A DNA stretch of 7,471 nt from Thermaceae bacterium (lineage in GTDB: Bacteria > Deinococcota > Deinococci > Deinococcales > Marinithermaceae): the NCBI GenBank assembly GCA_026989475.1, contig JALSJG010000250.1, positions 1 to 7,471 on the forward strand, written 5' to 3'. Made by a program: the position numbers and the translations under genes. Of the stretch, positions 1 through 6,360 are shown one piece after another. The number at the start of each line of letters is the position of its first letter. Positions within the stretch are counted from its first letter, which is position 1. The notes under the pieces were generated by a model. That model worked only from the letters and a program-made list of their open reading frames with translations. It was not told the origin of the DNA and did no database searches.

Positions 1-496
1 CCTCGATGCCCCGGGCTACACCCTCAAGGTCGAGGGGCTCGGGAGCTTCGAGGGCACGTCCGGGATCCGCTTTCGCTTTTTTGGCCGCGGCCAGGACCGG
101 GTCTACTACCGCCAGGTGGGTTCCTTCGGGGTGAAGCTCCTTGGCTACGAGGAGAAGATCACGCTTAGCCGGCTTGAGTTCGACCCGCCTTTCCTCGAGT
201 ACCCGCCCGGGGACCTGCTCGCGGTGGGCTATCGCTGGGGCGGGCGCACGCGGGTGCGGAGCTTTTTCGTGCTCCCGAGCGGGGTGGAGAAGCAGACCGA
301 GATGGCGCTCGACTACCGCTTCGAGGTGCTCGACCGCCGCCGGGTCGAGGTGCCGGCGGGCAGCTTCGAGGCCTACATCATCCGCTTTTCAGCGCAAAGC
401 GGAAAGGAGTCGGTGGAGTCCGAGCTCTGGTTCGTTCCCCACGTGGGCGAGGTGCGCACCCGCGAGGGGCTCTTGCTCGTCGGGAAGAACTTCTAG
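1..496 (+). CDS. Hypothetical envelope-type protein, DUF3108-like, 5' end outside window
   Basis: This is the 3' part of a longer gene. The frame beginning at base 2 is open from the window edge to the TAG at 494-496, giving 164 visible residues. A GTG at 116 lies mid-frame but has no good ribosome binding site, and open, similar-looking coding continues upstream of it, so the true start is probably outside. The visible protein is rich in alternating beta-strand patterns, such as GIRFRFFGRGQDRVYY and RTRVRSFFVLPSG. Its C-terminal third contains VEVPAGSFEAYIIRF followed by SELWFVPHVGEVRT, which resembles the 'VPAGtF-then-WyvPgVGlVr' signature of DUF3108-type and related periplasmic or lipoprotein families. 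That assignment is from memory of the pattern. No catalytic residues are evident and the function is unknown. The gene ends 10 nt before dxs on the same strand, so co-transcription is likely. It could also be a generic LolA-like or DUF4198-like beta protein. Confidence 0.75.
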   Translation, partial: LDAPGYTLKVEGLGSFEGTSGIRFRFFGRGQDRVYYRQVGSFGVKLLGYEEKITLSRLEFDPPFLEYPPGDLLAVGYRWGGRTRVRSFFVLPSGVEKQTEMALDYRFEVLDRRRVEVPAGSFEAYIIRFSAQSGKESVESELWFVPHVGEVRTREGLLLVGKNF

Positions 497-506
497 GGGA
501 GCCGTG

Positions 507-2366
507 ATGCTGCTCGATCGCATTCAGGGACCCGAGGACGTAAAGCGCCTTTCCGGGGAGGAGCTTCTTCAGCTCGTCGAGGAGCTCCGGAGCGAGATCA
601 TCCGGGTCACCGCCAGGACCGGCGGCCACCTTGCCTCCTCGCTGGGGGCGGTGGAGCTGATCGTCGCCCTGCACCGGGTCTTCCACTCGCCCAAGGACCG
701 CGTCCTCTTCGACGTGGGCCACCAGGCCTACGCCCACAAGCTCCTCACGGGCCGGCGCGATCGCTTCGAGACCCTGCGCCAGGAGGGCGGGATCGCGGGC
801 TTCACCAAGGTGAGCGAGTCGCCCCACGACGCGATCACCGTGGGGCACGCCTCCACCAGCCTGGCCAACGCCCTCGGCATGGCGCTGGCCCGCGACGTCC
901 GGGGCGAGGACCACAAGATCGTGGTGGTGATCGGCGACGGCGCCCTCACCGGGGGGATGGCGCTCGCCGCCCTCAACAAGATCGGCGAGCTCGGCAAGGA
1001 CATGCTGATCATCCTGAACGACAACGAGATGTCCATCAGCCCGAACGTGGGGGCGCTGAACCGCTACTTCCGGAGCCTCCAGGTCCAGCGCTGGCTGCAG
1101 GACGCGGAGGAGCGGGGCAAGCGGGTGCTCGAGAAGATCTCCCCCCGGCTCTACGAGCTCGCCGACCGCGCGAAGGAGGCGGCCAAACTCCTCGTCCACC
1201 AGGAGAACCCCTTCTACGCTTGGCGCATCCGCTACGTGGGGCCGGTGGACGGGCACGACTTAAAGGGCCTCATCTACCTTCTCGACCACCTCAAGGACCT
1301 TAAAGGGCCGACCCTCTTGCACATCGTCACCAAGAAGGGCCACGGCTACAAGCTCGCCGAGGAGGACCCGGTCAAGTGGCACGGGGTCGGGCCTTTTGAC
1401 CCCAAGGCGCCGCCGAAATCGGGGAAGGGATACACCTGGTCGCTGGCCTTCGGCGACGCCTTGATCGAGCTCGCGGAAAAGGACGAGCGGATCTTCGCCA
1501 TCACCCCGGCGATGCGGGAGGGCTCGGGGCTCACCGAGTATGCCGAGCGCTTCCCCGATCGCTACGTGGACGTCGGCATCGCCGAGGACGTGGCGGTGAC
1601 CACCGGGGCGGGCCTCGCCCTCGCCGGGATGCGGCCGGTGGTGGCGATCTACTCCACCTTTCTGCAGCGGGCGGTGGACCAGGTGATCCACGACGTGGCG
1701 ATCGAGAACCTGAACGTGATCTTCGCCATCGACCGTGCCGGGCTGGTGGGGGCCGACGGGCCCACCCACCACGGGGTCTTCGACCTCGCCATCCTGCGCG
1801 CCGTTCCCAACCTCAAGATCCTCGCCCCCAAGGACGCCGCCGAGCTCCGGGCGATGCTGAAGGCGGCCTTGGAAGTCGGTGGCCCGGTGGCGATCCGCTA
1901 CCCCCGGGCCAAGGTGGCGCCGGTCGCGCCCGGAACCTGGCCGGAGATCGCCTGGGGTACCTGGGAGGTCTTGAAGGAAGGGAGCGAGGTCATGATCCTC
2001 GCTTTCGGAAAGACCCTGGAGTACGCCCTTTCCGCCGCCGGCGAGGACCCCCGGGTAGGGGTGGTAAACGCCCGGTTTATAAAGCCCCTCGACGAGGCGA
2101 TGCTCGAGCGCCTCGTGCGCGAGGGGAAAAAAATCCTTACCGTGGAGGATCACCAGCTCGCCGGGGGGTTTGGCTCGGCGGTGCTCGAGGCGCTTGAGAA
2201 GATGGGCCTCGGGGCCGAGGTCAAGCGGCTCGGCCTCCCCGACCGCTTCACCGAGCAGGGCAAGATCGAGTCGCTCCACGAAAAGGCGGGGATCGGGCCC
2301 GAAGGCATCCGCCGGGCCCTTGCCGAGTGGGGCCTCGCCCTTGCGCCCACCGGCAGGACCGCCTAG
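507..2366 (+). CDS. dxs: 1-deoxy-D-xylulose-5-phosphate synthase
   Basis: Dxs condenses pyruvate and glyceraldehyde-3-phosphate, with thiamine diphosphate and Mg2+, into DXP, the entry step of the MEP isoprenoid pathway; DXP also feeds thiamine and pyridoxal synthesis. The 619-residue length is normal. The ATG at 507 is chosen because GGGGAG (496-501) lies 5 nt upstream; the GTG at 504 is too close. Visible motifs are GGH (His41), DVGHQAY (69-75), the ThDP/Mg site GDGALTGGM (143-151) with LNDNEMSIS (170-178), YVGPVDGHD (243-251), the catalytic Glu360 in DVGIAEDVAVT, and the substrate-binding Tyr382, Arg388, Asp417 and His421 (in DRAGLVGADGPTHHG). The C-terminal transketolase domain, with VNARFIKPLDE, is complete. 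Two features are unusual: AEDVAVT replaces the common AEQHAVT, matching a Deinococcus-type variant, and Val390 replaces the Tyr of the usual QRAYDQ. Neither touches the core catalytic residues, so activity is expected. Confidence 0.98.
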   Translation: MLLDRIQGPEDVKRLSGEELLQLVEELRSEIIRVTARTGGHLASSLGAVELIVALHRVFHSPKDRVLFDVGHQAYAHKLLTGRRDRFETLRQEGGIAGFTKVSESPHDAITVGHASTSLANALGMALARDVRGEDHKIVVVIGDGALTGGMALAALNKIGELGKDMLIILNDNEMSISPNVGALNRYFRSLQVQRWLQDAEERGKRVLEKISPRLYELADRAKEAAKLLVHQENPFYAWRIRYVGPVDGHDLKGLIYLLDHLKDLKGPTLLHIVTKKGHGYKLAEEDPVKWHGVGPFDPKAPPKSGKGYTWSLAFGDALIELAEKDERIFAITPAMREGSGLTEYAERFPDRYVDVGIAEDVAVTTGAGLALAGMRPVVAIYSTFLQRAVDQVIHDVAIENLNVIFAIDRAGLVGADGPTHHGVFDLAILRAVPNLKILAPKDAAELRAMLKAALEVGGPVAIRYPRAKVAPVAPGTWPEIAWGTWEVLKEGSEVMILAFGKTLEYALSAAGEDPRVGVVNARFIKPLDEAMLERLVREGKKILTVEDHQLAGGFGSAVLEALEKMGLGAEVKRLGLPDRFTEQGKIESLHEKAGIGPEGIRRALAEWGLALAPTGRTA

Positions 2367-2369
2367 CGA

Positions 2370-3536
2370 ATGGCGCGCATACTCGCGCCGATTCTAGTTC
2401 TTTCAACCCTGGCCTTCGGCCGGGTGGCGCTACCCGACTTCGCCGCCCCCGAGGGACTTGCCCCGCTTGCCCGGGCACTCCCGGTGGCGCTCGCCTCCCG
2501 GCTGGTCGCCGCCGGCGAGCGGGTGCACCTGCTAGGGGTTACTCTCCGCCCCGAGGAAGCAAAGACCCTGCTCGTCGCGGGTTACGACGAGGTCATCCTG
2601 GGCGAGGTGGTCAAGCTCGGGGGTGCGCTCGCGGCGATCGCCCGCCGCTACCGGTTGGAGGCGGGGGCGCCCGTGCTGGCGGGCACCGCCACCCTGACCG
2701 CGGCGAGCCCGAGCCGCCTGCTCGAGGAGGCCGGTCGCCTTCTCGCCCAGCTCTACGCCGATCGGCCCGCCTTCACCTCGGGGGCGCTCGCTCACCTCCT
2801 GGTCGTCCCCGGCCACCTCAAGCTCCCCCTCGGGGGCCGGCGGAAGCTCTTGGTCTACGCCCTCGACGAGGAGGGGCGGGAGCTTGCCGGCGTGCGCCCG
2901 GTCTTCCAGGTGGAGGACCCCGGGGTCGCCCGGGTGAACGAGCGGGGCGAGGTGGTGGCGGTGGCCCCCGGCGAGACCCGGGTCTGGGTGCAGGCGGTGG
3001 GGGTTCCGGGGGCCGGCCGGGTCCAGGCCGAGGCCCGGGTGGTGGTGACCCCGCCCGCCTTCGGGCTCCGGCTCGGGGGGGTGGCATTGGGGGAGCGCCC
3101 GGCGTTTCCCGGCTGGATCCGGTTGGGGCTCAGGCTTTCCTCCTCCGGCGGGGCCCCGCCCACCTACTCCGGCGCCACCAATGTCGCCGAGGCCTCCCAA
3201 AACCCCCTCGATTACCTCGCCGGATTCTTCGCCGGCATCGTCACCGGCGGCCAGCTCACCGCCGCCCTCGACTACGAGCTGGGCTCGAGCCTGCTCTTTC
3301 ACCTCGAGGCCTACCAGCGCACCCTCACCGGCTACTTCGGGGCCGGCCTCGGCTTCGCTACCCCCACCGCCCCCAGTGGGCTCCAAGGGGTGAGTCTCAG
3401 GCTTGTGCTCGGGAGCTACCTGCTCGGTACCCGCTATCCCCTGGAGGCGGTGGGGGAGGCGGTCTTTCCCACCGCCGAGGGCCGGCGGCCGGAGCTTAGG
3501 CTCGCCTTCGCGTTCGGGCTCGACCTCTACCCTTGA
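2370..3536 (+). CDS. Uncharacterised exported protein: signal peptide, TolB-like segment, BIG2-type Ig domain, beta-rich C-terminus
   Basis: I do not recognise this 388-residue protein as a named family. Residues 1-17 look like a signal peptide: Arg3, a hydrophobic stretch ILAPILVLSTL, then AFG as a plausible cleavage site. Residues 18-135 have a pattern reminiscent of TolB/CsgG/FlgO N-terminal domains (LPDFAAPEG, helix, GYDEVILGEVVKLGG, strand, SRLLEEAGRLLAQLY). Residues 150-226 read like a bacterial Ig-like group 2 (BIG2) domain, with DPGVARVNERGEVVAVAPGE at 183-202 its hallmark. From about 229 to the end there are alternating amphipathic strands with aromatic turns, finishing LRLAFAFGLDLYP, which suggests an outer-membrane beta-barrel or a membrane-associated beta domain. 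The start lies 3 nt after the dxs stop, with only a weak AGGA 11 nt upstream, so translation may be coupled to dxs. The signal peptide supports this start. A role in the cell envelope is inferred; no activity can be assigned. Confidence 0.85.
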   Translation: MARILAPILVLSTLAFGRVALPDFAAPEGLAPLARALPVALASRLVAAGERVHLLGVTLRPEEAKTLLVAGYDEVILGEVVKLGGALAAIARRYRLEAGAPVLAGTATLTAASPSRLLEEAGRLLAQLYADRPAFTSGALAHLLVVPGHLKLPLGGRRKLLVYALDEEGRELAGVRPVFQVEDPGVARVNERGEVVAVAPGETRVWVQAVGVPGAGRVQAEARVVVTPPAFGLRLGGVALGERPAFPGWIRLGLRLSSSGGAPPTYSGATNVAEASQNPLDYLAGFFAGIVTGGQLTAALDYELGSSLLFHLEAYQRTLTGYFGAGLGFATPTAPSGLQGVSLRLVLGSYLLGTRYPLEAVGEAVFPTAEGRRPELRLAFAFGLDLYP

Positions 3537-3564
3537 AAAAAAGGCGGGGGCGCCTGCCCCCGCC
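3536..3564 (-). terminator. Intrinsic terminator of the cinA-thpR-recA-rny operon
   Basis: A perfect 9-bp GC stem (3543-3551 with 3556-3564) closes a 4-nt GCCT loop. On the minus strand it is followed at once by seven T (complement of the A run at 3536-3542), the classic Rho-independent layout, 17 nt past the rny stop codon. The U-tract runs into the stop codon of the convergent plus-strand gene. In the plus direction the hairpin is followed by CGGGTGCGTTTCGG, which has no proper U-tract, so it would end plus-strand transcription only weakly. It fills most of the only intergenic gap of note (3537-3580). Confidence 0.9.
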
Positions 3565-3580
3565 CGGGTGCGTTTCGGGC

Positions 3581-5320
3581 TTAGCGGGCGTGCTCCACCG
3601 CCCGGGTCTCCCGCACCACGGTGACCTGGACCTCGCCGGGGTATTCCATGTCGCGCTCGATGCGGCGGGCGATCTCCCGGGCGAGGAGGGCGGCTTTTTG
3701 GTCGGTGACCCGGTTCGGCTCGACGATCACCCGGACCTCCCGCCCCGCTTGGACCGCGAAGGCCTGCTCGACGCCGGGGAAGCTGGTGGCGATCTTCTCG
3801 AGCTGCTCGAGCCGCTTGATGTATTCCTCGAGGCTTTCCCGCCGGGCGCCGGGCCGGGCCGCGCTCACCGCGTCGGCGGCGGCGACCAGTACGGCGTAGG
3901 GGGTCTCGGCGTTTTCCGGGTCGTGGTGGTGGGCGATCGCGTCCAGGACCTCCTTGCCCTCGCCGAAGCGCTTGGCGAGCTGGAGGCCGATCTCGACGTG
4001 AGAGCCCTCGATCTCCCGGTCCACGCTTTTGCCGATGTCGTGGAGCAGGCCCGCGCGGCGGGCGATCGCGGGATCGTAGCCGAGCTCGGCGGCGAGGATT
4101 CCGGCGACGTGAGCCACCTGGATCGAGTGGGCGAGCACGTTCTGCCCGTAGGAGGTGCGGAAGTGCAGCCGGCCGAGGAGCTGGATGAGGCCGGGCTTGA
4201 GCCCCACCACCCCGGCCTCGAGCGCGGCCTCCTCGCCGCGCTCGTAGAGGAAGTGCTTCATCTCCTCCTTGGCTTTTTCCACCACCTCCTCGATCCGGGT
4301 GGGGTTGATGCGCCCGTCGGCGACCAGCTCCTCGAGCGCCATCCGGGCGATCTCCCGCCGCAAGGGGTTGAAGGAGGAGAGGATCACCGCCTCGGGGGTG
4401 TCGTCGATGATCAGATCCACCCCGGTGAGCGCCTCGAAGGCCCGGATGTTCCGCCCCTCGCGGCCGATGATCCGCCCCTTCATCGCGTCGGAGGGAATGG
4501 GGACCACGCTCACCGCGAGCTGGCTCGCCACCTCCGAGGCCTGGCGCTGGATCGCCTGGGCGAGGATCTCGGCGGCTTTCTTTTTGGCCTCGAGTCGGGC
4601 TTTCTCCATCGCCGCCTTGACCTTGAGCGCCCGCTCCTCCTCGAGCTCGGCCTCGAGCTTCTCAAAGAGCCGCTTGGTGGCCTCCTCCCGGGTGAGGCCG
4701 GCGACCTCCTCGAGCTTGAGCTCGATCTCGCGCTCCTTTTCCTTGAGGTGCTCCTCCCAGGCCTTGAGTTCCTCCTCCTTGGCCGAGAGCTTCTCCTCGA
4801 GCTCATCCAGCCTCGCCGCCCGGGCGTCGAGCTGCTCCCCCCGGCGGACCAGGCGCTCGTCGAGTTTTTTGAGCTCCTCGCGCTCGCGCCTTAAGTCCTC
4901 CCAGGCGGCCTCGAGCCGGCGCCTTTCCTTTTCAAGCTCGGCGCGTTCGCGCTCGAGCTCGGCGAGCAGGCGCTCGCGCTCCCGGGTGGCCTCCTCGGCG
5001 AGGCGCACCCGCTCTTTCTCGAGTTCGGCCTCGATTCGGGCCCGCTCCTCCTTAAGCCGGGCCTCGATCTCGGCGAGGCGAGCCTTCGCCTCGGCCTCGG
5101 CCTCGGCCTTGAGCTCGCGGACCTCGGCGCGGGCGGCCTCGAGCACCTCCCGCGCCTCCCGCTTCGCCTCCTCGACGACGCGCCTTGCTTCCTCCTCGGC
5201 GGCGCGGCGGAGCTCCTCGCCGGCCGCCGGGCTGGCGGCCGGACCCCGGCGGAGGAGGACGATGAGCCCGCCCGAGAGCAGGACGAGGAGGACGATGAGC
5301 AGGACCTCGGTAAGCCCCAC
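3581..5320 (-). CDS. rny: Ribonuclease Y
   Basis: RNase Y is a membrane-anchored endoribonuclease that starts mRNA decay in bacteria lacking an RNase E-based system. The 579-residue protein shows the family layout: an N-terminal transmembrane helix (about 4-23) followed by RRG, a long charged coiled coil (about 35-255, dense in Glu, Arg, Ala and Leu), a KH domain with GREG at 286-289, and an HD domain with His398, His427-Asp428 (HDIGK, 427-431), HHHD (464-467) and Asp483. The C-terminal region is complete. Compared with the 520-residue Bacillus subtilis enzyme (HD at 368-369), the extra 59 residues all lie before the HD motif, mainly as a longer coiled coil. Translation starts at GTG 5320, with a strong AGGAGG 5 nt upstream overlapping the recA stop. 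It is the last gene of the operon and ends 17 nt before the terminator. Confidence 0.97.
   Translation of the reverse strand: MGLTEVLLIVLLVLLSGGLIVLLRRGPAASPAAGEELRRAAEEEARRVVEEAKREAREVLEAARAEVRELKAEAEAEAKARLAEIEARLKEERARIEAELEKERVRLAEEATRERERLLAELERERAELEKERRRLEAAWEDLRREREELKKLDERLVRRGEQLDARAARLDELEEKLSAKEEELKAWEEHLKEKEREIELKLEEVAGLTREEATKRLFEKLEAELEEERALKVKAAMEKARLEAKKKAAEILAQAIQRQASEVASQLAVSVVPIPSDAMKGRIIGREGRNIRAFEALTGVDLIIDDTPEAVILSSFNPLRREIARMALEELVADGRINPTRIEEVVEKAKEEMKHFLYERGEEAALEAGVVGLKPGLIQLLGRLHFRTSYGQNVLAHSIQVAHVAGILAAELGYDPAIARRAGLLHDIGKSVDREIEGSHVEIGLQLAKRFGEGKEVLDAIAHHHDPENAETPYAVLVAAADAVSAARPGARRESLEEYIKRLEQLEKIATSFPGVEQAFAVQAGREVRVIVEPNRVTDQKAALLAREIARRIERDMEYPGEVQVTVVRETRAVEHAR
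5088..5111. repeat. Short hexamer tandem repeat (GCCTCG) inside rny
   Basis: Three perfect GCCTCG units (5088-5105) and a fourth with one mismatch (GCCTTG, 5106-5111) encode an alternating Glu-Ala run in the RNase Y coiled coil. The unit is two codons long, so copy-number change would stay in frame and only lengthen or shorten the coil. It most likely reflects codon bias in a Glu/Ala-rich coil rather than a dedicated element. Confidence 0.6.
5220..5242. repeat. Perfect 9-bp GC-only inverted repeat near the 5' end of rny
   Basis: CCGGCCGCC at 5220-5228 and GGCGGCCGG at 5234-5242 are exact inverted copies separated by 5 nt. The repeat sits about 80 nt into the rny reading frame, where it encodes a Pro-Ala-rich linker (PAASPAAG) between the membrane anchor and the coiled coil. 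No T-run follows on either strand, so it is not a terminator. It could be an mRNA hairpin or simply follow from GC-rich Ala/Pro/Gly codons. Confidence 0.55.
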
Positions 5321-5324
5321 GGCG

Positions 5325-5331
5325 CCCTCCT
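5325..5331 (-). promoter_or_regulatory. Strong Shine-Dalgarno of rny overlapping the recA stop codon
   Basis: On the minus strand the sequence reads TAGGAGGG, then CGCC, then GTG. The recA stop TAG (5332-5330) supplies the first bases of AGGAGG (5331-5326). The spacing of 5 nt to the GTG at 5320 is optimal and fixes the rny start. Ribosomes ending on recA would sit over this site, which favours termination-reinitiation coupling. Confidence 0.85.
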
Positions 5332-6355
5332 AGGCCTCGGCGGACTCCGCCGCCTCCGGAGCGATGCCCGCGCGCTTTAAGACCTCGGCCCGGATCTCCT
5401 CGGCGAGCTCGGGGTGCTCGCGCAGGTACTCGGCGGCCCGCTCCTTGCCCTGGCCGAGCCTGAGGTCGCCGTAGGAGAGCCAGGAGCCGGCCTTGTCGAT
5501 CACCCCCTGGTCCACCGCTACCGTGACCAGGTCGGCCATGGGGTCGATGCCGCGGCCGAAGTAGAGCTCGAGCTCCACCTCTTTAAAGGGCGGGGCCAGC
5601 TTGTTCTTGGTCACCTTGACCTTGACCCGGTTGCCGATGGCGGTGTCCTTTTTCTTGATCGGCTGACCCACCCGGCGCACGTCGAGGCGGATCGAGGCGT
5701 AGAACTTGAGCGCCCGGCCCCCCGGGGTCGTCTCGGGGTTGCCGTACATCACCCCCACCTTCTCCCGGAGCTGGTTGATGAAGATGGCGGCGGTATTGGA
5801 TTTCGCCAGCACGGCGGTGAGCTTCCTAAGCGCCTGGCTCATCAGCCGGGCTTGCAGCCCCACGTGGGCGTCCCCCATCTCGCCCTCGATCTCGGCCGCC
5901 GGCACGAGCGCCGCCACCGAGTCCACCACGATCACGTCCACCGCCCCCGAGCGCACCAGGAGCTCGGCGATCTCGAGCGCCTGCTCCCCGGTGTCGGGCT
6001 GGCTGATCAAAAGGTCGTCGGTGTCCACCCCGAGCGCTTGGGCGTAGTTCGGGTCGAGGGCGTGCTCGGCGTCGATGAAGGCGGCGACCCCGCCCCGGCG
6101 CTGGGCCTGGGCGATCACGTGCAGGGCAAGGGTGGTCTTTCCGCCCGACTCGGGACCGTAGATCTCGGTGATCCGGCCCCGTGGGATCCCACCGATGCCC
6201 AGCGCCACGTCAAGGGCGAGGCTTCCCGTGGGGATCACCTCCACCTTCTGCCGAGGGGCCTCGCCCAGGCGCATGATCGCCCCGGTTCCAAACTTCTTCT
6301 CGATCGTCTTCAGCGTGCTTTCCAGCACCTTTTGCCGTTCCTTGTCCGTTTCCAC
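5330..6355 (-). CDS. recA: Recombinase RecA
   Basis: RecA forms ATP-dependent filaments on single-stranded DNA and drives homologous recombination and repair; in many bacteria it also triggers LexA self-cleavage. The 341-residue protein shows the Walker A motif GPESGGKTT (67-75), DAEHALDP, the Walker B strand VDVIVVDSVAALVP, the EGEMGD and QARLMSQALRKLT segments, the loop region FINQLREKVGVMYGNPETTP, and the C-terminal LGQGKE...AAEYLREHPEL region. No intein or frameshift is present. I chose the GTG at 6355: the product begins METDKERQKVLESTLKTIEK, lining up with the Thermus RecA N-terminus as I recall it, and AAAGGAG (6372-6366) lies 10 nt upstream. The alternative GTG at 6364 would add three residues and overlap the thpR stop (GTGA), but leaves only 1 nt after the Shine-Dalgarno. 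It lies downstream of thpR and immediately upstream of rny in the operon. Confidence 0.98.
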   Translation of the reverse strand: METDKERQKVLESTLKTIEKKFGTGAIMRLGEAPRQKVEVIPTGSLALDVALGIGGIPRGRITEIYGPESGGKTTLALHVIAQAQRRGGVAAFIDAEHALDPNYAQALGVDTDDLLISQPDTGEQALEIAELLVRSGAVDVIVVDSVAALVPAAEIEGEMGDAHVGLQARLMSQALRKLTAVLAKSNTAAIFINQLREKVGVMYGNPETTPGGRALKFYASIRLDVRRVGQPIKKKDTAIGNRVKVKVTKNKLAPPFKEVELELYFGRGIDPMADLVTVAVDQGVIDKAGSWLSYGDLRLGQGKERAAEYLREHPELAEEIRAEVLKRAGIAPEAAESAEA

Positions 6356-6360
6356 GTTCC

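Noticed and set aside
141..506. Upstream extension of the dxs reading frame
   Set aside because: The frame is open to 141 but the extension is Arg/Ser-rich, overlaps the upstream gene out of frame, and dxs homologues begin near the ATG at 507, which has a good ribosome binding site.
2076..2083. TTTATAAA palindrome in dxs as a promoter -10 for the downstream gene
   Set aside because: No acceptable -35 hexamer lies 15-19 nt upstream, and it is within the conserved VNARFIKPLDE coding segment about 290 nt from the next gene, so it is more likely coding sequence only.
2327..3499. 390-codon plus-strand frame overlapping the dxs end and the exported protein
   Set aside because: It encodes a Gly/Arg/Pro-rich low-complexity product and has no domain. 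The alternative frame at 2370 has a signal peptide, a BIG2 motif and ordinary amino-acid composition.
3533..4894. Long plus-strand open frame (453 codons) opposite rny
   Set aside because: It lies wholly antisense to RNase Y, whose domains and motifs are clear. Its product is a Gly/Leu/Asp-rich sequence with no recognisable domain. High GC at third codon positions routinely keeps such antisense frames open.
4269..5333. Plus-strand open frame giving a Ser/Arg-rich protein opposite the rny coiled coil
   Set aside because: The Ser/Arg monotony is the shadow of Glu, Ala and Leu codons of the coiled coil read from the other strand.
5330..6355. Possible intein or insertion in recA
   Set aside because: The reading frame is continuous from the N-terminus through Walker A, Walker B, the loop regions and the C-terminus at normal length, with no splicing motifs.
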